Positions 24,682 to 33,407 of a stretch of 51,696 nt of DNA are shown piece after piece. Positions within the stretch are counted from its first letter, which is position 1, and each line of letters opens with the position of its first letter. The DNA is from CAZJLN01 sp964540765. GTDB taxonomy: Bacteria > Chloroflexota > Anaerolineae > Anaerolineales > Anaerolineaceae. A model generated the notes under the pieces. The model saw only the letters and a list, made by a program, of their open reading frames with translations. It made no database searches and was not told the origin of the DNA. The stretch lies in assembly GCA_964540765.1 (NCBI GenBank), contig CAZINW010000012.1:1-51696 (forward strand). Reading direction: 5' to 3'. The position numbers and the translations under genes were made by a program.

Positions 24682-25809
24682 CTATAATGACTGATCCAAA
24701 TGGATCGATTTTTTGAGGTGCGTGGTTGCCAGGAATTCATCAGCAAATTGATCAAAATTCCCTTGTTGAATGGCTTGGCGCATGTCCGTGGTCAACTGCA
24801 ATAAAGTATGAATGTTATGGATGGAAAGCAGGGTTGAAGCCAGCATTTCTTTAGCTTGAATGAGGTGGCGTAAATAAGCACGGGAAAAGTTTTGACAGGT
24901 GTAACACTGGCAATCAGGATCAATGGATTGCTCATCAATCGCAAATTTGGCATTCAGCAAATTCATGCGCCCTTGCCGATTCATGGCGGTATTGTGGCGC
25001 GCCAGACGGGTTGGTAGTACGCAATCAAAAATATCAATGCCACGTCTGACGCCCTCAACCATGTCCTCGGGAGTACCAACACCCATTAAATATCTGGGTT
25101 TATCCTGGGGGAGTATGGCATTGACGATCTCAATGGTATGGAGCATGTCTTGTTTGCTCTCACCGACTGATAATCCCCCGATGGCATGACCTGGAAAACC
25201 CAATTGAGAAATAAGCTTCGCTGATTGGATGCGCAGTTCAGGGAAAATTCCACCTTGGACAATACCAAAAAGGGCTTGATCTGACCTTGTTCTGGCTTTC
25301 AGACAGCGCTCTGCCCAAGTATGAGTGCGCTGCATGGCTTGCTGATTGTAAGTGCGGTTTTCCGGCTCTGCGCACTCGTCAAATGCCATAATGATGTCTG
25401 CGCCCAAGTTTTCCTGGATGGCGATGGAACTTTCCGGGGTTAGCCGTTTCATGGAACCGTCGATATGGCTCTTGAAAGTGACACCATCTTCGTCAATCTT
25501 ACGCATGCCAGCCAGGGAGAAGACCTGGAAACCGCCTGAGTCGGTCAGAATGGGTTTGTCCCAATGCATAAATTTGTGCAAGCCACCCATTTTGGCAATC
25601 AATTCATCACCCGGGCGCAAAAAAAGATGATAGGTATTGGCTAGGATCAACTGTGCATGCAGCTCCTCAAGCTGTGCGGGAGTAACTGCCTTGACGGTTG
25701 CCTGGGTGCCAACGGGTGCAAAAATGGGGGTACGGATGTCTCCATGAAATGTATGAAAAATACCAGCGCGTGCCTGACCATCAGTGGCTTGAAGTTCAAA
25801 TTCAAACAT
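24682..25809 (-). CDS. tgt: tRNA-guanine transglycosylase (queuine/preQ1)
   Basis: A 375-residue enzyme that exchanges guanine-34 of GUN-anticodon tRNAs for preQ1. It has the substrate-binding DSGGFQVFSL near residue 91, the GGLSVGE loop, the catalytic aspartate in FDCVLPTR and the C-terminal zinc site CQCYTC followed by a histidine about 25 residues on. Length is normal. A perfect TATAAT sits seven bases upstream of the ATG with no ribosome site, pointing to a leaderless transcript. uppP follows after 12 bases and is likely co-transcribed. Confidence 0.97.
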   Translation of the reverse strand: MFEFELQATDGQARAGIFHTFHGDIRTPIFAPVGTQATVKAVTPAQLEELHAQLILANTYHLFLRPGDELIAKMGGLHKFMHWDKPILTDSGGFQVFSLAGMRKIDEDGVTFKSHIDGSMKRLTPESSIAIQENLGADIIMAFDECAEPENRTYNQQAMQRTHTWAERCLKARTRSDQALFGIVQGGIFPELRIQSAKLISQLGFPGHAIGGLSVGESKQDMLHTIEIVNAILPQDKPRYLMGVGTPEDMVEGVRRGIDIFDCVLPTRLARHNTAMNRQGRMNLLNAKFAIDEQSIDPDCQCYTCQNFSRAYLRHLIQAKEMLASTLLSIHNIHTLLQLTTDMRQAIQQGNFDQFADEFLATTHLKKSIHLDQSL

Positions 25810-25816
25810 GTCTGCT

Positions 25817-25822
25817 ATTATA
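25817..25822 (-). promoter_or_regulatory. -10 element giving a likely leaderless tgt mRNA
   Basis: On the minus strand TATAAT ends seven bases before the tgt ATG at 25809, so transcription should begin at or within a base or two of the start codon. A weak TTCTTC lies 16 bases further upstream. Confidence 0.6.
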
Positions 25823-25885
25823 CACGGGAAGATATCGGGAAGAATCTTAATCGGAGAGCGGAATAAATGATTTAACCTGCAGGTT

Positions 25886-26683
25886 TCAGGATATCAGGGT
25901 GCCCAGGGGAGCGCCTATGATGACCCTGTAAAGGTTTTTAGAATCTATTGCGGAGAAAATGCGTGCCTGCAGACCGGGAATATCCCTGACAAGCTGGCTT
26001 ATTTGGTCCACTTTTGCACGCATACCGCCTGTTACATCAACACTGGCTGAAGGTAGAAGACGATCATCGAAGCCAGGCAAGCCGGATGCTGTGATATGTG
26101 GAATGAGGTATGTGCAGACGGGGTAATCCCCCCAGACGCCAGGTTCGATCCCTGCCAGAAGGATGCGAGCGGGTTTCAAAATCCGAGCCAGGTGGTCAAA
26201 AAGCTCTTCTGTTGAGAGAATGGTGCCGCCAATGATGCTGTCAAAAACCACATCCCCATAAATAAGCGGGATCATGCCATTTTTGAGCGCTGCATTTATC
26301 GGTGCCAGCTCCCACGAGAGAACCTTGTGGTTCTGGGTTAGAATACTGGCTGAAGGTGGGAAGTTGACAACTGGCAAACCTGCCGCCAGGCAACTTTCAA
26401 GGACAAGCTGGTTCAGGGCATGCGCTGCACGCCAGGTCTGGTGAAACCCATGCCACTGCTCAGGTGTAAAAACTCCTTCACGCGTTCTATATTTTTTAGC
26501 CATAGGGTGACCAAAAGAACCAGACCCGTGCCCCAAGATCAATTTAATCCCGGGCATTTCTTGCTGGGCGTGTTTGATTGCCAAGACCAGAGCATCAATC
26601 AAATCCAGGCGGGCGGTATCAGGCAGGTTTTTATCAGTGATAAGCGACCCACCCAGCTTAATGAAAACCAGATCTTCTTCCAT
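25886..26683 (-). CDS. Isopentenyl phosphate kinase (amino-acid-kinase family)
   Basis: This roughly 265-residue kinase phosphorylates isopentenyl phosphate to isopentenyl diphosphate in the alternative mevalonate pathway. Visible are IKLGGSLITDK at residues 8-18, GHGSGSFGHP carrying the IPK-type histidine, PLIYGDVVFD and DVTGGMRAKV. The GSFGH histidine separates IPKs from most other amino-acid kinases. ATG 26683 is preferred because GAGGA lies about ten bases upstream; TTG 26692 would overlap the mevalonate kinase stop. It directly follows mevalonate kinase, which supports the assignment. Confidence 0.9.
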   Translation of the reverse strand: MEEDLVFIKLGGSLITDKNLPDTARLDLIDALVLAIKHAQQEMPGIKLILGHGSGSFGHPMAKKYRTREGVFTPEQWHGFHQTWRAAHALNQLVLESCLAAGLPVVNFPPSASILTQNHKVLSWELAPINAALKNGMIPLIYGDVVFDSIIGGTILSTEELFDHLARILKPARILLAGIEPGVWGDYPVCTYLIPHITASGLPGFDDRLLPSASVDVTGGMRAKVDQISQLVRDIPGLQARIFSAIDSKNLYRVIIGAPLGTLIS

Positions 26684-26688
26684 GGAGA

Positions 26689-27648
26689 TCAATTCCTCAC
26701 CTCAGGGCAACCTATGTGGGCATGAAACACACTGAATGCACCCGCAGATCGGAGTGCCTGTTCCACTGTGCTGGATGTGTTTTCATCGACGAGCGCAATC
26801 ATGTTTCCGCCCAAGCCTGCGCCCGAGAGTTTTGCGCCCAACGCTCCAGCTTGAAGGGAGACTTCGATGAGCGCATCCAACTTGGGGGCGCTCAAACCCA
26901 TTTTTGACAGATGAACTTGATTGGTGATCAACAACTGCCCGAGAAGGATCCGATCGCCCTGTGTCATGGCAGCCCTGGCTGCCATGACAATTTCTCCAAT
27001 CTGATGGAAGATCTGGTTATAGTCGTCGGGGTTGGCTTCCCAGGCTTTACGTACCATGCCAACTGCATCAGCTGTTTTGCGGGAGATGCCTGTGTCGCCA
27101 ATTAAGAATGAGAATTTTATCGGTGCTGATAGAAATTCTGCTGGATGGCCCTTTACATAATAGATGGGTTTTTCGTGAGAAATGACCGTATTGTCGATAC
27201 CGGAAGGGCTGCCATGATATATTTCCTCGACCTTGAATGCCAGATCAGATACCACGTCAGGAGGCAATGGCTGCCCCAAAAAGCTTGAATAGGCTTTTAA
27301 AATAGCCACAGTGACAGAAGCACTGGAGCCCAGCCCCGAACCAATTGGAATGGGAGAGGTGATCGTCAGGAGGCAGGCTGGGGAGGAAGCCAACCCGTAG
27401 TGATCCAACACCAGATGGATGGCAGCAGCGATGGGGTGATTGTCAGGGAGTTGATTGAGTTGGGAATACAAGGCAATATCAGGCGCCTTGATGAGCACCG
27501 TACCGGGTGACGCTAATGGGAGCGCCTGAAGTATGGCTTTGGATTTTAGATCGTTCACGGGAATGGCAATGGCTGGCATGCCATAAACGACTGCATGCTC
27601 TCCGAGGAGGATCGTTTTTGCGGGCGCAGTTGCGTACATGGCGGGCAT
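26689..27648 (-). CDS. mvk: Mevalonate kinase
   Basis: A 319-residue GHMP kinase that makes 5-phosphomevalonate. It shows the family motifs: PAKTILLGEHAVVYG at the N-terminus, the ATP-binding PIGSGLGSSASV near 97-108, and the C-terminal KLSGAGLGGNM. GGGAGAG lies five bases before the ATG, a strong ribosome site. It sits 14 bases after the DPPR-synthase-type gene and just before isopentenyl phosphate kinase. Phosphomevalonate kinase and diphosphomevalonate decarboxylase are absent here. Confidence 0.94.
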   Translation of the reverse strand: MPAMYATAPAKTILLGEHAVVYGMPAIAIPVNDLKSKAILQALPLASPGTVLIKAPDIALYSQLNQLPDNHPIAAAIHLVLDHYGLASSPACLLTITSPIPIGSGLGSSASVTVAILKAYSSFLGQPLPPDVVSDLAFKVEEIYHGSPSGIDNTVISHEKPIYYVKGHPAEFLSAPIKFSFLIGDTGISRKTADAVGMVRKAWEANPDDYNQIFHQIGEIVMAARAAMTQGDRILLGQLLITNQVHLSKMGLSAPKLDALIEVSLQAGALGAKLSGAGLGGNMIALVDENTSSTVEQALRSAGAFSVFHAHIGCPEVRN

Positions 27649-27662
27649 AAGTTCTCTCCCTG

Positions 27663-28535
27663 TTAATTAAGCAGATAGAGGATAACAACAACCGCCAATG
27701 CCCACAGGATCAACGTGATCTGGATGGGTCGGTCTGTCAGCAGGACTTCCTCTGGGGCTCCGCCAACTTCTTTGATACGCAGTAAATACAGGTAGCGCAG
27801 CAGCCCATAAAGGACAAAGGGAATGGTCAACATCATGACGTGGCTCTGCGGAGTAACCGAGGCGGAAAAGGTATACAGGCAGTAGATTATCAAGGTTGCA
27901 CTCAAGACAACCAGGATCAGATCATCCAGCAGGGGAATGGTGTACCCTTGCAGCACCTTGCGATGGGAAGAAGCCTGATCATTAAGCAGCACAAGTTCAG
28001 CCCGCCTTTTTCCAAAACCGAGGAAAAGTGCCAGCAGGCTTGTCAACACAAAGAGCCAGGGGGAGAGGTAAGCGACTTTGATCACCAGGATACCTCCAGC
28101 CACGCGCAAGACAAAACCTAATGCTATGGTGATGACATCAATAAGGGGGATATTTTTAAGCCATTTTGAGTAAACCAGCATCAAAAGGAAGTAAGCAAGA
28201 CAAATGACCCCAAAACCTGTTGAAAGAAAAAAAGCTGCTGGAAATGTGACCAGGGCCAGTAAAATAGTAAAAGTAATGGCGGCTTTTTGCGAAAGTTGAC
28301 CTGATGCCAGGGGGCGCAATTTCTTCTGCGGATGCAGACGGTCAGACTCGATATCGAGAAGATCGTTAATGATGTAAGTGATGCCGGAGACCAGGCAGAA
28401 AAGCAGCACGGCTGAGGTGGTTTTCACAACAGTGTCAGCGTTGAGCAGCTGGCGGTCAAAAATCAGCCCGGCAAATATCACAAGGTTCTTTGTCCATTGA
28501 CGCGGACGCATGGTCTTCAAGATCAATTTCAGCAT
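27663..28535 (-). CDS. DPPR synthase-type UbiA prenyltransferase (polyprenyl-phosphate phosphoribosyltransferase)
   Basis: A 290-residue polytopic membrane enzyme of the UbiA superfamily. The N-terminal RPRQWTKN at 10-17 and the intact Asp-rich motif (Asn57, Asp58, Asp61, Asp65) followed by KKLRPLASG are typical of decaprenyl-phosphate phosphoribosyltransferases such as Rv3806c. These join phosphoribosyl pyrophosphate to a polyprenyl phosphate, giving a lipid-linked pentose donor. It heads a three-gene operon with mevalonate kinase and isopentenyl phosphate kinase. Another UbiA activity is possible, but the motifs fit this branch best. The start lacks a ribosome site. Confidence 0.86.
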   Translation of the reverse strand: MLKLILKTMRPRQWTKNLVIFAGLIFDRQLLNADTVVKTTSAVLLFCLVSGITYIINDLLDIESDRLHPQKKLRPLASGQLSQKAAITFTILLALVTFPAAFFLSTGFGVICLAYFLLMLVYSKWLKNIPLIDVITIALGFVLRVAGGILVIKVAYLSPWLFVLTSLLALFLGFGKRRAELVLLNDQASSHRKVLQGYTIPLLDDLILVVLSATLIIYCLYTFSASVTPQSHVMMLTIPFVLYGLLRYLYLLRIKEVGGAPEEVLLTDRPIQITLILWALAVVVILYLLN

Positions 28536-28546
28536 TTTAATATCTT

Positions 28547-28552
28547 ATCATA
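28547..28552 (-). promoter_or_regulatory. -10 element close to the DPPR-synthase-type start
   Basis: TATGAT on the minus strand lies 11 bases before the ATG at 28535. The 83-base gap is shared with the divergent tlyA promoter. The leader would be only about four bases, with no ribosome-binding site. Confidence 0.42.
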
Positions 28553-28603
28553 TTCTGTCTTTCCGCAAAAAGGAAAGTTGATCAAGGGGAATGCACATTT
28601 AAA

Positions 28604-28612
28604 TGTTAAAAT
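28604..28612 (+). promoter_or_regulatory. Extended -10 giving a likely leaderless tlyA mRNA
   Basis: TGTTAAAAT contains the TGn extension and the hexamer TAAAAT at 28607-28612, ending six bases before the tlyA ATG at 28619. No ribosome site fits in that space. Confidence 0.5.
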
Positions 28613-28618
28613 TGTGGC

Positions 28619-29413
28619 ATGCAAAAAACACGTGTTGACCTTTTATTGGTAAGCTCTGGTCTGGTTGAAAGCCGTGCCAAGGCTCAGGCACTGATCATGG
28701 CTGGTCAGGTCAGGGTGGATGGTGAGCTGGTAGTGAAACCTTCGGATAAGGTATCCACATCTGCTGAGGTTCTGATTGATGAGGGCAATGCTTTTGTGTC
28801 AAGGGGTGGAAACAAACTGCTGGCAGCCTTGGAAGCCTTTGCCGTGAATGTCTCAGGTAAAGTGTGCGCAGATGTGGGGGCTTCAACCGGGGGATTCACG
28901 GACTGCCTGCTGCAGCATGGTGCCAGCAAGGTCTACGCGATTGATGTGGGCTATGGCATTTTACATTGGAAGCTGCGGCAGGATGTGCGGGTAATTGTGA
29001 TGGAACGCACTAATGCGCGCTTTCTTGAGGTGCTGCCAGAGCCTGTTGAACTCGTCAGCGTGGATGCCTCTTTCATCTCGCTCAGCTACTTGCTGCCGGT
29101 GATTAAAAATTGGTTTTCAGGGCGAGACGGCAGCGTGATCGCCTTGATCAAACCCCAATTTGAAGCTGGGCGTGAACAGGCGCGCCAGCATGCCGGCGTG
29201 ATCAAAGATGAAGCGGTGCACGTGGAAGTTTTGAACCGGGTCTTGTCACAAGCGGAAGAGATTGGATACTCCGTGCGCGGGTTGATCGCTTCGCCCATCA
29301 AGGGACCCAAGGGCAACATTGAATTTTTGGTGGGTCTTGCAGCAATACCTTCGGGAGAAAGCCTGGATCACACTGCATTGATTGCTTCCGCCCTGGCTGG
29401 AGCGCCTGGCTGA
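28619..29413 (+). CDS. tlyA: TlyA-family rRNA 2'-O-methyltransferase
   Basis: A 264-residue protein with an N-terminal S4 RNA-binding domain (about 4-62) and an FtsJ-like methyltransferase domain. SAM-binding DVGASTGGFTDCLLQ lies near 81-95, then AIDVGYG, the catalytic-site aspartate segment VSVDASFISL and LIKPQFE. TlyA proteins 2'-O-methylate ribosomal RNA; older annotations call them hemolysins. The gene probably starts a transcript with almost no leader and lies 27 bases before lepA, which has its own -10 element. Confidence 0.93.
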   Translation: MQKTRVDLLLVSSGLVESRAKAQALIMAGQVRVDGELVVKPSDKVSTSAEVLIDEGNAFVSRGGNKLLAALEAFAVNVSGKVCADVGASTGGFTDCLLQHGASKVYAIDVGYGILHWKLRQDVRVIVMERTNARFLEVLPEPVELVSVDASFISLSYLLPVIKNWFSGRDGSVIALIKPQFEAGREQARQHAGVIKDEAVHVEVLNRVLSQAEEIGYSVRGLIASPIKGPKGNIEFLVGLAAIPSGESLDHTALIASALAGAPG

Positions 29414-29424
29414 TCAAAATCGAT

Positions 29425-29430
29425 TATACT
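29425..29430 (+). promoter_or_regulatory. -10 element for lepA
   Basis: TATACT lies ten bases before the lepA ATG at 29441, with no ribosome-binding sequence between. A transcript starting seven bases downstream would have a leader of about three bases. Confidence 0.45.
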
Positions 29431-29440
29431 GAGTGCCACT

Positions 29441-31234
29441 ATGGAAAAGATTCGGAATTTTTGCATTATCGCCCATGTCGATCATGGCAAATCCACCCTG
29501 GCAGACCGTATGCTGCAGCTGACCGGTACCATCTCGGATCGGGATATGACCGAACAGGTGCTGGACACCATGGATCTGGAACGGGAAAAGGGTGTGACGA
29601 TCAAGGCGTCTGCGGTCAGGATGGAATATACAGCTAAAGATGGCATGCGTTATGAATTTAACCTGATTGACACCCCTGGTCATGTGGATTTTAATTATGA
29701 GGTCAGCCGCGCGTTGAATGCCTGCGAGGGGGCACTACTGGTGGTGGATGCCACGCAGGGCATCGAGGCGCAGACCCTGGCAAATCTTTACCTGGCTCTG
29801 GAAGCCAACCTGGTGATCATTCCGGTGATCAATAAAATCGATCTGCAGTCAGCCATGGTTGAAGAAGTCAAGAAGGATATCTCAACCCTGCTGGGGACAC
29901 CCGAGGGCGAGATCATTTGCATATCAGCCAAGACAGGAACGAATGTAGACCAGGTGCTTGAAGCCATCGTGACACGAATTCCCCCACCGATCAGGGACCT
30001 GAAAAACCCATTGCGGGCATTGATCTTTGACTCCCATTATGACCCCTACAAGGGCGTGATTGCCTATGTGCGTGTTTTTGACGGTCACATCACCCGCGAG
30101 GATAAATTGATGATGATGGCAAATGCGGTCAAAGTTCAGCCAGTTGAGATTGGCGTTTTTGCGCCATTGATGACGCCTGTAGATGGGCTGGAGGCGGGCG
30201 ATGTGGGCTATATTGCCACCGGGTTAAAAACCATTTCTGAATGCAGGGTCGGCGATACGATCACGTTGGCAGCAAACCCGGCTGATAAGGCATTGCCGGG
30301 ATACAGGCAGGCAAAGTCGATGGTTTATGCCGGGGTCTATCCCACTGACGGCGAAGACTATGCCAACCTGAAGGATGCGCTTGAAAAGCTGCAATTGAAT
30401 GACGCATCGTTGATCTATGAGCCTGAAACCTCGGAAGCCTTGAATTTTGGTTTTCGCTGTGGCTTCCTGGGATTATTCCATATGGAGATTATCCAGGAGC
30501 GCATTGAACGCGAATATGACCTGGATGTGGTCTTTACAGCCCCCTCAGTGGAATATCAAGTGCGGTTAACCAACGGCAGTACCATCCTGATCGATTCACC
30601 AGCTGACTTGCCAGATGAAAGCAGTATTGATGAAATCCTGGAACCGTGGATGCAACTGCTGATATTTACGCCTACAGATTATTACGGGGTTGTGATGGAA
30701 CTGGTGAAGCGCAAACGGGGCATTTTCATCGACCAGGAATACCCCTCTGCGAACCGGGTGCAATTGACATTTGAGATTCCACTTTCAGAAGTGATCATTG
30801 ATTTCTTTGACCTGTTAAAATCGGGCACGCGCGGTTATGCATCCATGGATTATCACTTCCTGGAGTATCGCGCGGGGCACTTGGTCAAATTGGAGATCCT
30901 GCTCAATAATGAAACTGTAGATGCGCTGACAGCCATTGTGCATGAAGAGGATGCCTATCACAAGGGACAGGCTTTGGTGAGCAAATTAAAGGAGATCATC
31001 CCACGGCAACTGTTTTTGATCCCGATCCAGGCATATGCAGAAGGCAGGGTGATCTCGCGTGCCAACGTGAAGGCGCTGCGCAAAGATGTGCTGGCAAAGT
31101 GCTATGGGGGTGACATCACCCGTAAAAAGAAACTGCTTGAGAAGCAAAAACGCGGAAAACGCCGCATGAAGATGGTTGGCAGCGTGGAAATACCCCAGGA
31201 AGCCTTCATGGCCATCCTGCGGTTGGAGAATTAA
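29441..31234 (+). CDS. lepA: Elongation factor 4 (LepA) GTPase
   Basis: A full-length 597-residue translational GTPase that acts on stalled or mistranslocated ribosomes and in initiation. The G-domain motifs are AHVDHGKST near the N-terminus, DTPGHVDF and NKIDL. These are followed by EF-G-like domains II, III and V, and the LepA-specific C-terminal domain with DVLAKCYGGDITRKKKLLEKQKRGK. The stop TAA shares one base with the ATG of the following flippase-like gene (TAATG). Confidence 0.98.
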   Translation: MEKIRNFCIIAHVDHGKSTLADRMLQLTGTISDRDMTEQVLDTMDLEREKGVTIKASAVRMEYTAKDGMRYEFNLIDTPGHVDFNYEVSRALNACEGALLVVDATQGIEAQTLANLYLALEANLVIIPVINKIDLQSAMVEEVKKDISTLLGTPEGEIICISAKTGTNVDQVLEAIVTRIPPPIRDLKNPLRALIFDSHYDPYKGVIAYVRVFDGHITREDKLMMMANAVKVQPVEIGVFAPLMTPVDGLEAGDVGYIATGLKTISECRVGDTITLAANPADKALPGYRQAKSMVYAGVYPTDGEDYANLKDALEKLQLNDASLIYEPETSEALNFGFRCGFLGLFHMEIIQERIEREYDLDVVFTAPSVEYQVRLTNGSTILIDSPADLPDESSIDEILEPWMQLLIFTPTDYYGVVMELVKRKRGIFIDQEYPSANRVQLTFEIPLSEVIIDFFDLLKSGTRGYASMDYHFLEYRAGHLVKLEILLNNETVDALTAIVHEEDAYHKGQALVSKLKEIIPRQLFLIPIQAYAEGRVISRANVKALRKDVLAKCYGGDITRKKKLLEKQKRGKRRMKMVGSVEIPQEAFMAILRLEN

Positions 31235-32268
31235 TGCGTTCAAGTGCTTTGCAGGATTGGTCAGGAAAGATACTGCGCGTCCTCCTGCCATTGGTGATAA
31301 GTGGGTTGGCCATCTGGTTTGTATTTCGCGAGATAGACCTGCAGACCCTCGCGGCTGCTTTTCAATCGATCAACGCAGGTGTATGGATCTGGTGTTGCTT
31401 GGCGTTCCTGATTGGTCTGCTGCTGCGTGTGTGGTCATGGCATCTCATTCTCGGGAGGCAGTTTCCATTTAAGCGTGTTTTTTTTGTGATGAACGCCGGG
31501 TATCTATTAAATAACGTATTGCCTTTCCGCCTGGGGGAGATCGGCAGGGCTGTCTTATTGGGAAGCAGCCAGGTTGGAAAACCAGGTGTGCTGGAAGTTC
31601 TCTCGAGCATTGTAGTGGAAAGGATCTACGACATTTTCCTGGCATCCGTATTTTTCTTGAGCTGCCTGCCTTGGGTTGTGGTTTCACAGAGTGCCAGGAC
31701 GTGGGCGTTGGTCATGCTTGTCATTGTTCTCATCATCTTTATCCTGGTTGTATGGGCTACAAGGCGACGGTCTGCCATTATTGCTTGGATGGAGAGATAC
31801 AAAGGCAAAGGCAGGCAAATGATTGTGTGGTTAACCCCTAAATTGGATGCACTCCTGCGGGGGTTTTCTGTGTTGACAAATACCCGCCTGTTCTTGAGCA
31901 GCTTTAGCCTGATGCTGCTGAGTTGGATCCTATCAATGCTGCAGCAGTACCCGCTGCAGTTGAGCTTGATACCTGAAGGTGAATGGTGGTGGGTGGTATT
32001 CGTGCTGGCTGCCGGGGCATTTGGCGGAGCATTGCCTTCTGCACCAGCTGCGATGGGCGTTTTTGAAGCTGCCATTGTGGGTGCTTTTTTGTTGCTGGGT
32101 GTGGAGCAATCCAGGGCGCTGGCTTATGCATTGATTGTGCATGCCATTCAGTTCAGCTTTTCAAGCATTTTTGGCTTGATCGGATTGATCACTGAAGGTC
32201 AATCCATTGGCAATCTCTATCGAAAGGCAAGGCAGCAAAAAGGGGCTGTGAAAGAGACAACGGAATGA
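31234..32268 (+). CDS. Flippase-like membrane protein (UPF0104 / LPG-synthase TM / AglD family)
   Basis: A 344-residue protein with about eight transmembrane helices. The GYLLNNVLPFRLGEIGRAVLLG segment and the later LPSAPAAMGVFEAAIVGAFLLLG are the conserved features of the UPF0104 family. Related proteins include the membrane half of lysylphosphatidylglycerol synthases and AglD-associated proteins of archaeal glycosylation. Movement of lipid-linked intermediates is a frequent proposal, not proven here. It overlaps lepA by one base and the GT4 gene by four, so it is tightly coupled to glycan genes. Confidence 0.87.
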   Translation: MRSSALQDWSGKILRVLLPLVISGLAIWFVFREIDLQTLAAAFQSINAGVWIWCCLAFLIGLLLRVWSWHLILGRQFPFKRVFFVMNAGYLLNNVLPFRLGEIGRAVLLGSSQVGKPGVLEVLSSIVVERIYDIFLASVFFLSCLPWVVVSQSARTWALVMLVIVLIIFILVVWATRRRSAIIAWMERYKGKGRQMIVWLTPKLDALLRGFSVLTNTRLFLSSFSLMLLSWILSMLQQYPLQLSLIPEGEWWWVVFVLAAGAFGGALPSAPAAMGVFEAAIVGAFLLLGVEQSRALAYALIVHAIQFSFSSIFGLIGLITEGQSIGNLYRKARQQKGAVKETTE

Positions 32269-33407
32269 AGGTGTTGATCAGCCTGACCTACTTCACCCCG
32301 CATAAATCCGGCCTGACCGTGTATGCGGAGAAACTTGCCTTTGCCCTGGCGACCAGGGGGCATGCAGTTACCGTGCTCACCTCGCGACATCTGCCTGAGC
32401 TGCCTGTGGAGGAGACCGTCAGGGGGGTGCACATTTTAAGGCTGCCTGTTGCCTTTCGCTTATCAAAAGGCGTGATCATGCCATCCTTGCTATGGCGGGC
32501 GTGGCGATTGGTCAAAGAGGCGGATGTGGTCAACCTGCATCTGCCGCAGTTCGAAGGCGCTTACCTGGCGTTGATCGCAAAAATCATGCGCAGAGCAGTT
32601 GTTGCCACACATCACAGTGACCTGACGATGCCTTCAGGCTGGCTCAACCGCATGGCGGGATCAGCTGCCAGGCTTGCCAACCGCATCACAGCGGGGCTGG
32701 CACAGAGAATTGTGCATAATACACAGGATTTCGCTGAACATTCGTCATTTTTAAGCAGATATTTACATAAAGTAAAAGTCATCCCGCCTCCAATTGTCGT
32801 AGAGGAAATCTCGAAGGAGCAAGCAGAATCTTTCCGGGTGAAACATGGCATCCGGGATGACCAAGTGATCATCGGGATGGCTGCTAGGTTGGCAAGCGAA
32901 AAGGGCGTGGAATACCTGGTGGCTGCCATGGAGGATGTGCTGCAAGTTTATCCAACAGCCAGGGTGCTGTTCGCCGGTGAATTCCAGCACGTGATTGGCG
33001 AGGAAGCTTACCGTGATCATGTAATGCCCTTGATCACGAAATTGGAGGATCATTGGACCTTTTTAGGCGTTGACAGTTCGGCAGAACGAACTGCTTTTTA
33101 TCAAATCTGCCGGGTGTTGATTTTGCCCAGCCTTAATAACACTGAATCCTTTGGTATGGTACAGGTGGAGGCGCTCAGGTGTGGAACACCCGTGGTGGCG
33201 AGCGATTTGCCTGGCGTGCGCCAGCCAGTGATGCAATCCGGATTCGGTGAGCTCGTGCCAGTCCGGGACAGCAAGACGCTGGCAAGTGCCATCCTGAGAG
33301 TGCTGGAGAAGTACCCAGGCAAGGTGGACGCGCGTGCTTACACAAGCCAGTTTGCTCCTGAAAAGGTGGCACAGGCCTATGAAGCTCTTTTTGAGGAACT
33401 GATCTAG
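32265..33407 (+). CDS. GT4-family glycosyltransferase
   Basis: A 380-residue GT-B enzyme of family GT4. The N-terminal domain shows SLTYFTPHKSGLTVYAEKLA. The C-terminal nucleotide-sugar domain contains GMAARLASEKGVEYLVAAM and the E-x7-E motif in ESFGMVQVEALRCGTPVVAS. It is a cytosolic or peripheral enzyme, likely adding sugars to a lipid-linked acceptor. It overlaps the flippase-like gene by four bases and ends exactly before the next ATG. Confidence 0.93.
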   Translation: MKVLISLTYFTPHKSGLTVYAEKLAFALATRGHAVTVLTSRHLPELPVEETVRGVHILRLPVAFRLSKGVIMPSLLWRAWRLVKEADVVNLHLPQFEGAYLALIAKIMRRAVVATHHSDLTMPSGWLNRMAGSAARLANRITAGLAQRIVHNTQDFAEHSSFLSRYLHKVKVIPPPIVVEEISKEQAESFRVKHGIRDDQVIIGMAARLASEKGVEYLVAAMEDVLQVYPTARVLFAGEFQHVIGEEAYRDHVMPLITKLEDHWTFLGVDSSAERTAFYQICRVLILPSLNNTESFGMVQVEALRCGTPVVASDLPGVRQPVMQSGFGELVPVRDSKTLASAILRVLEKYPGKVDARAYTSQFAPEKVAQAYEALFEELI

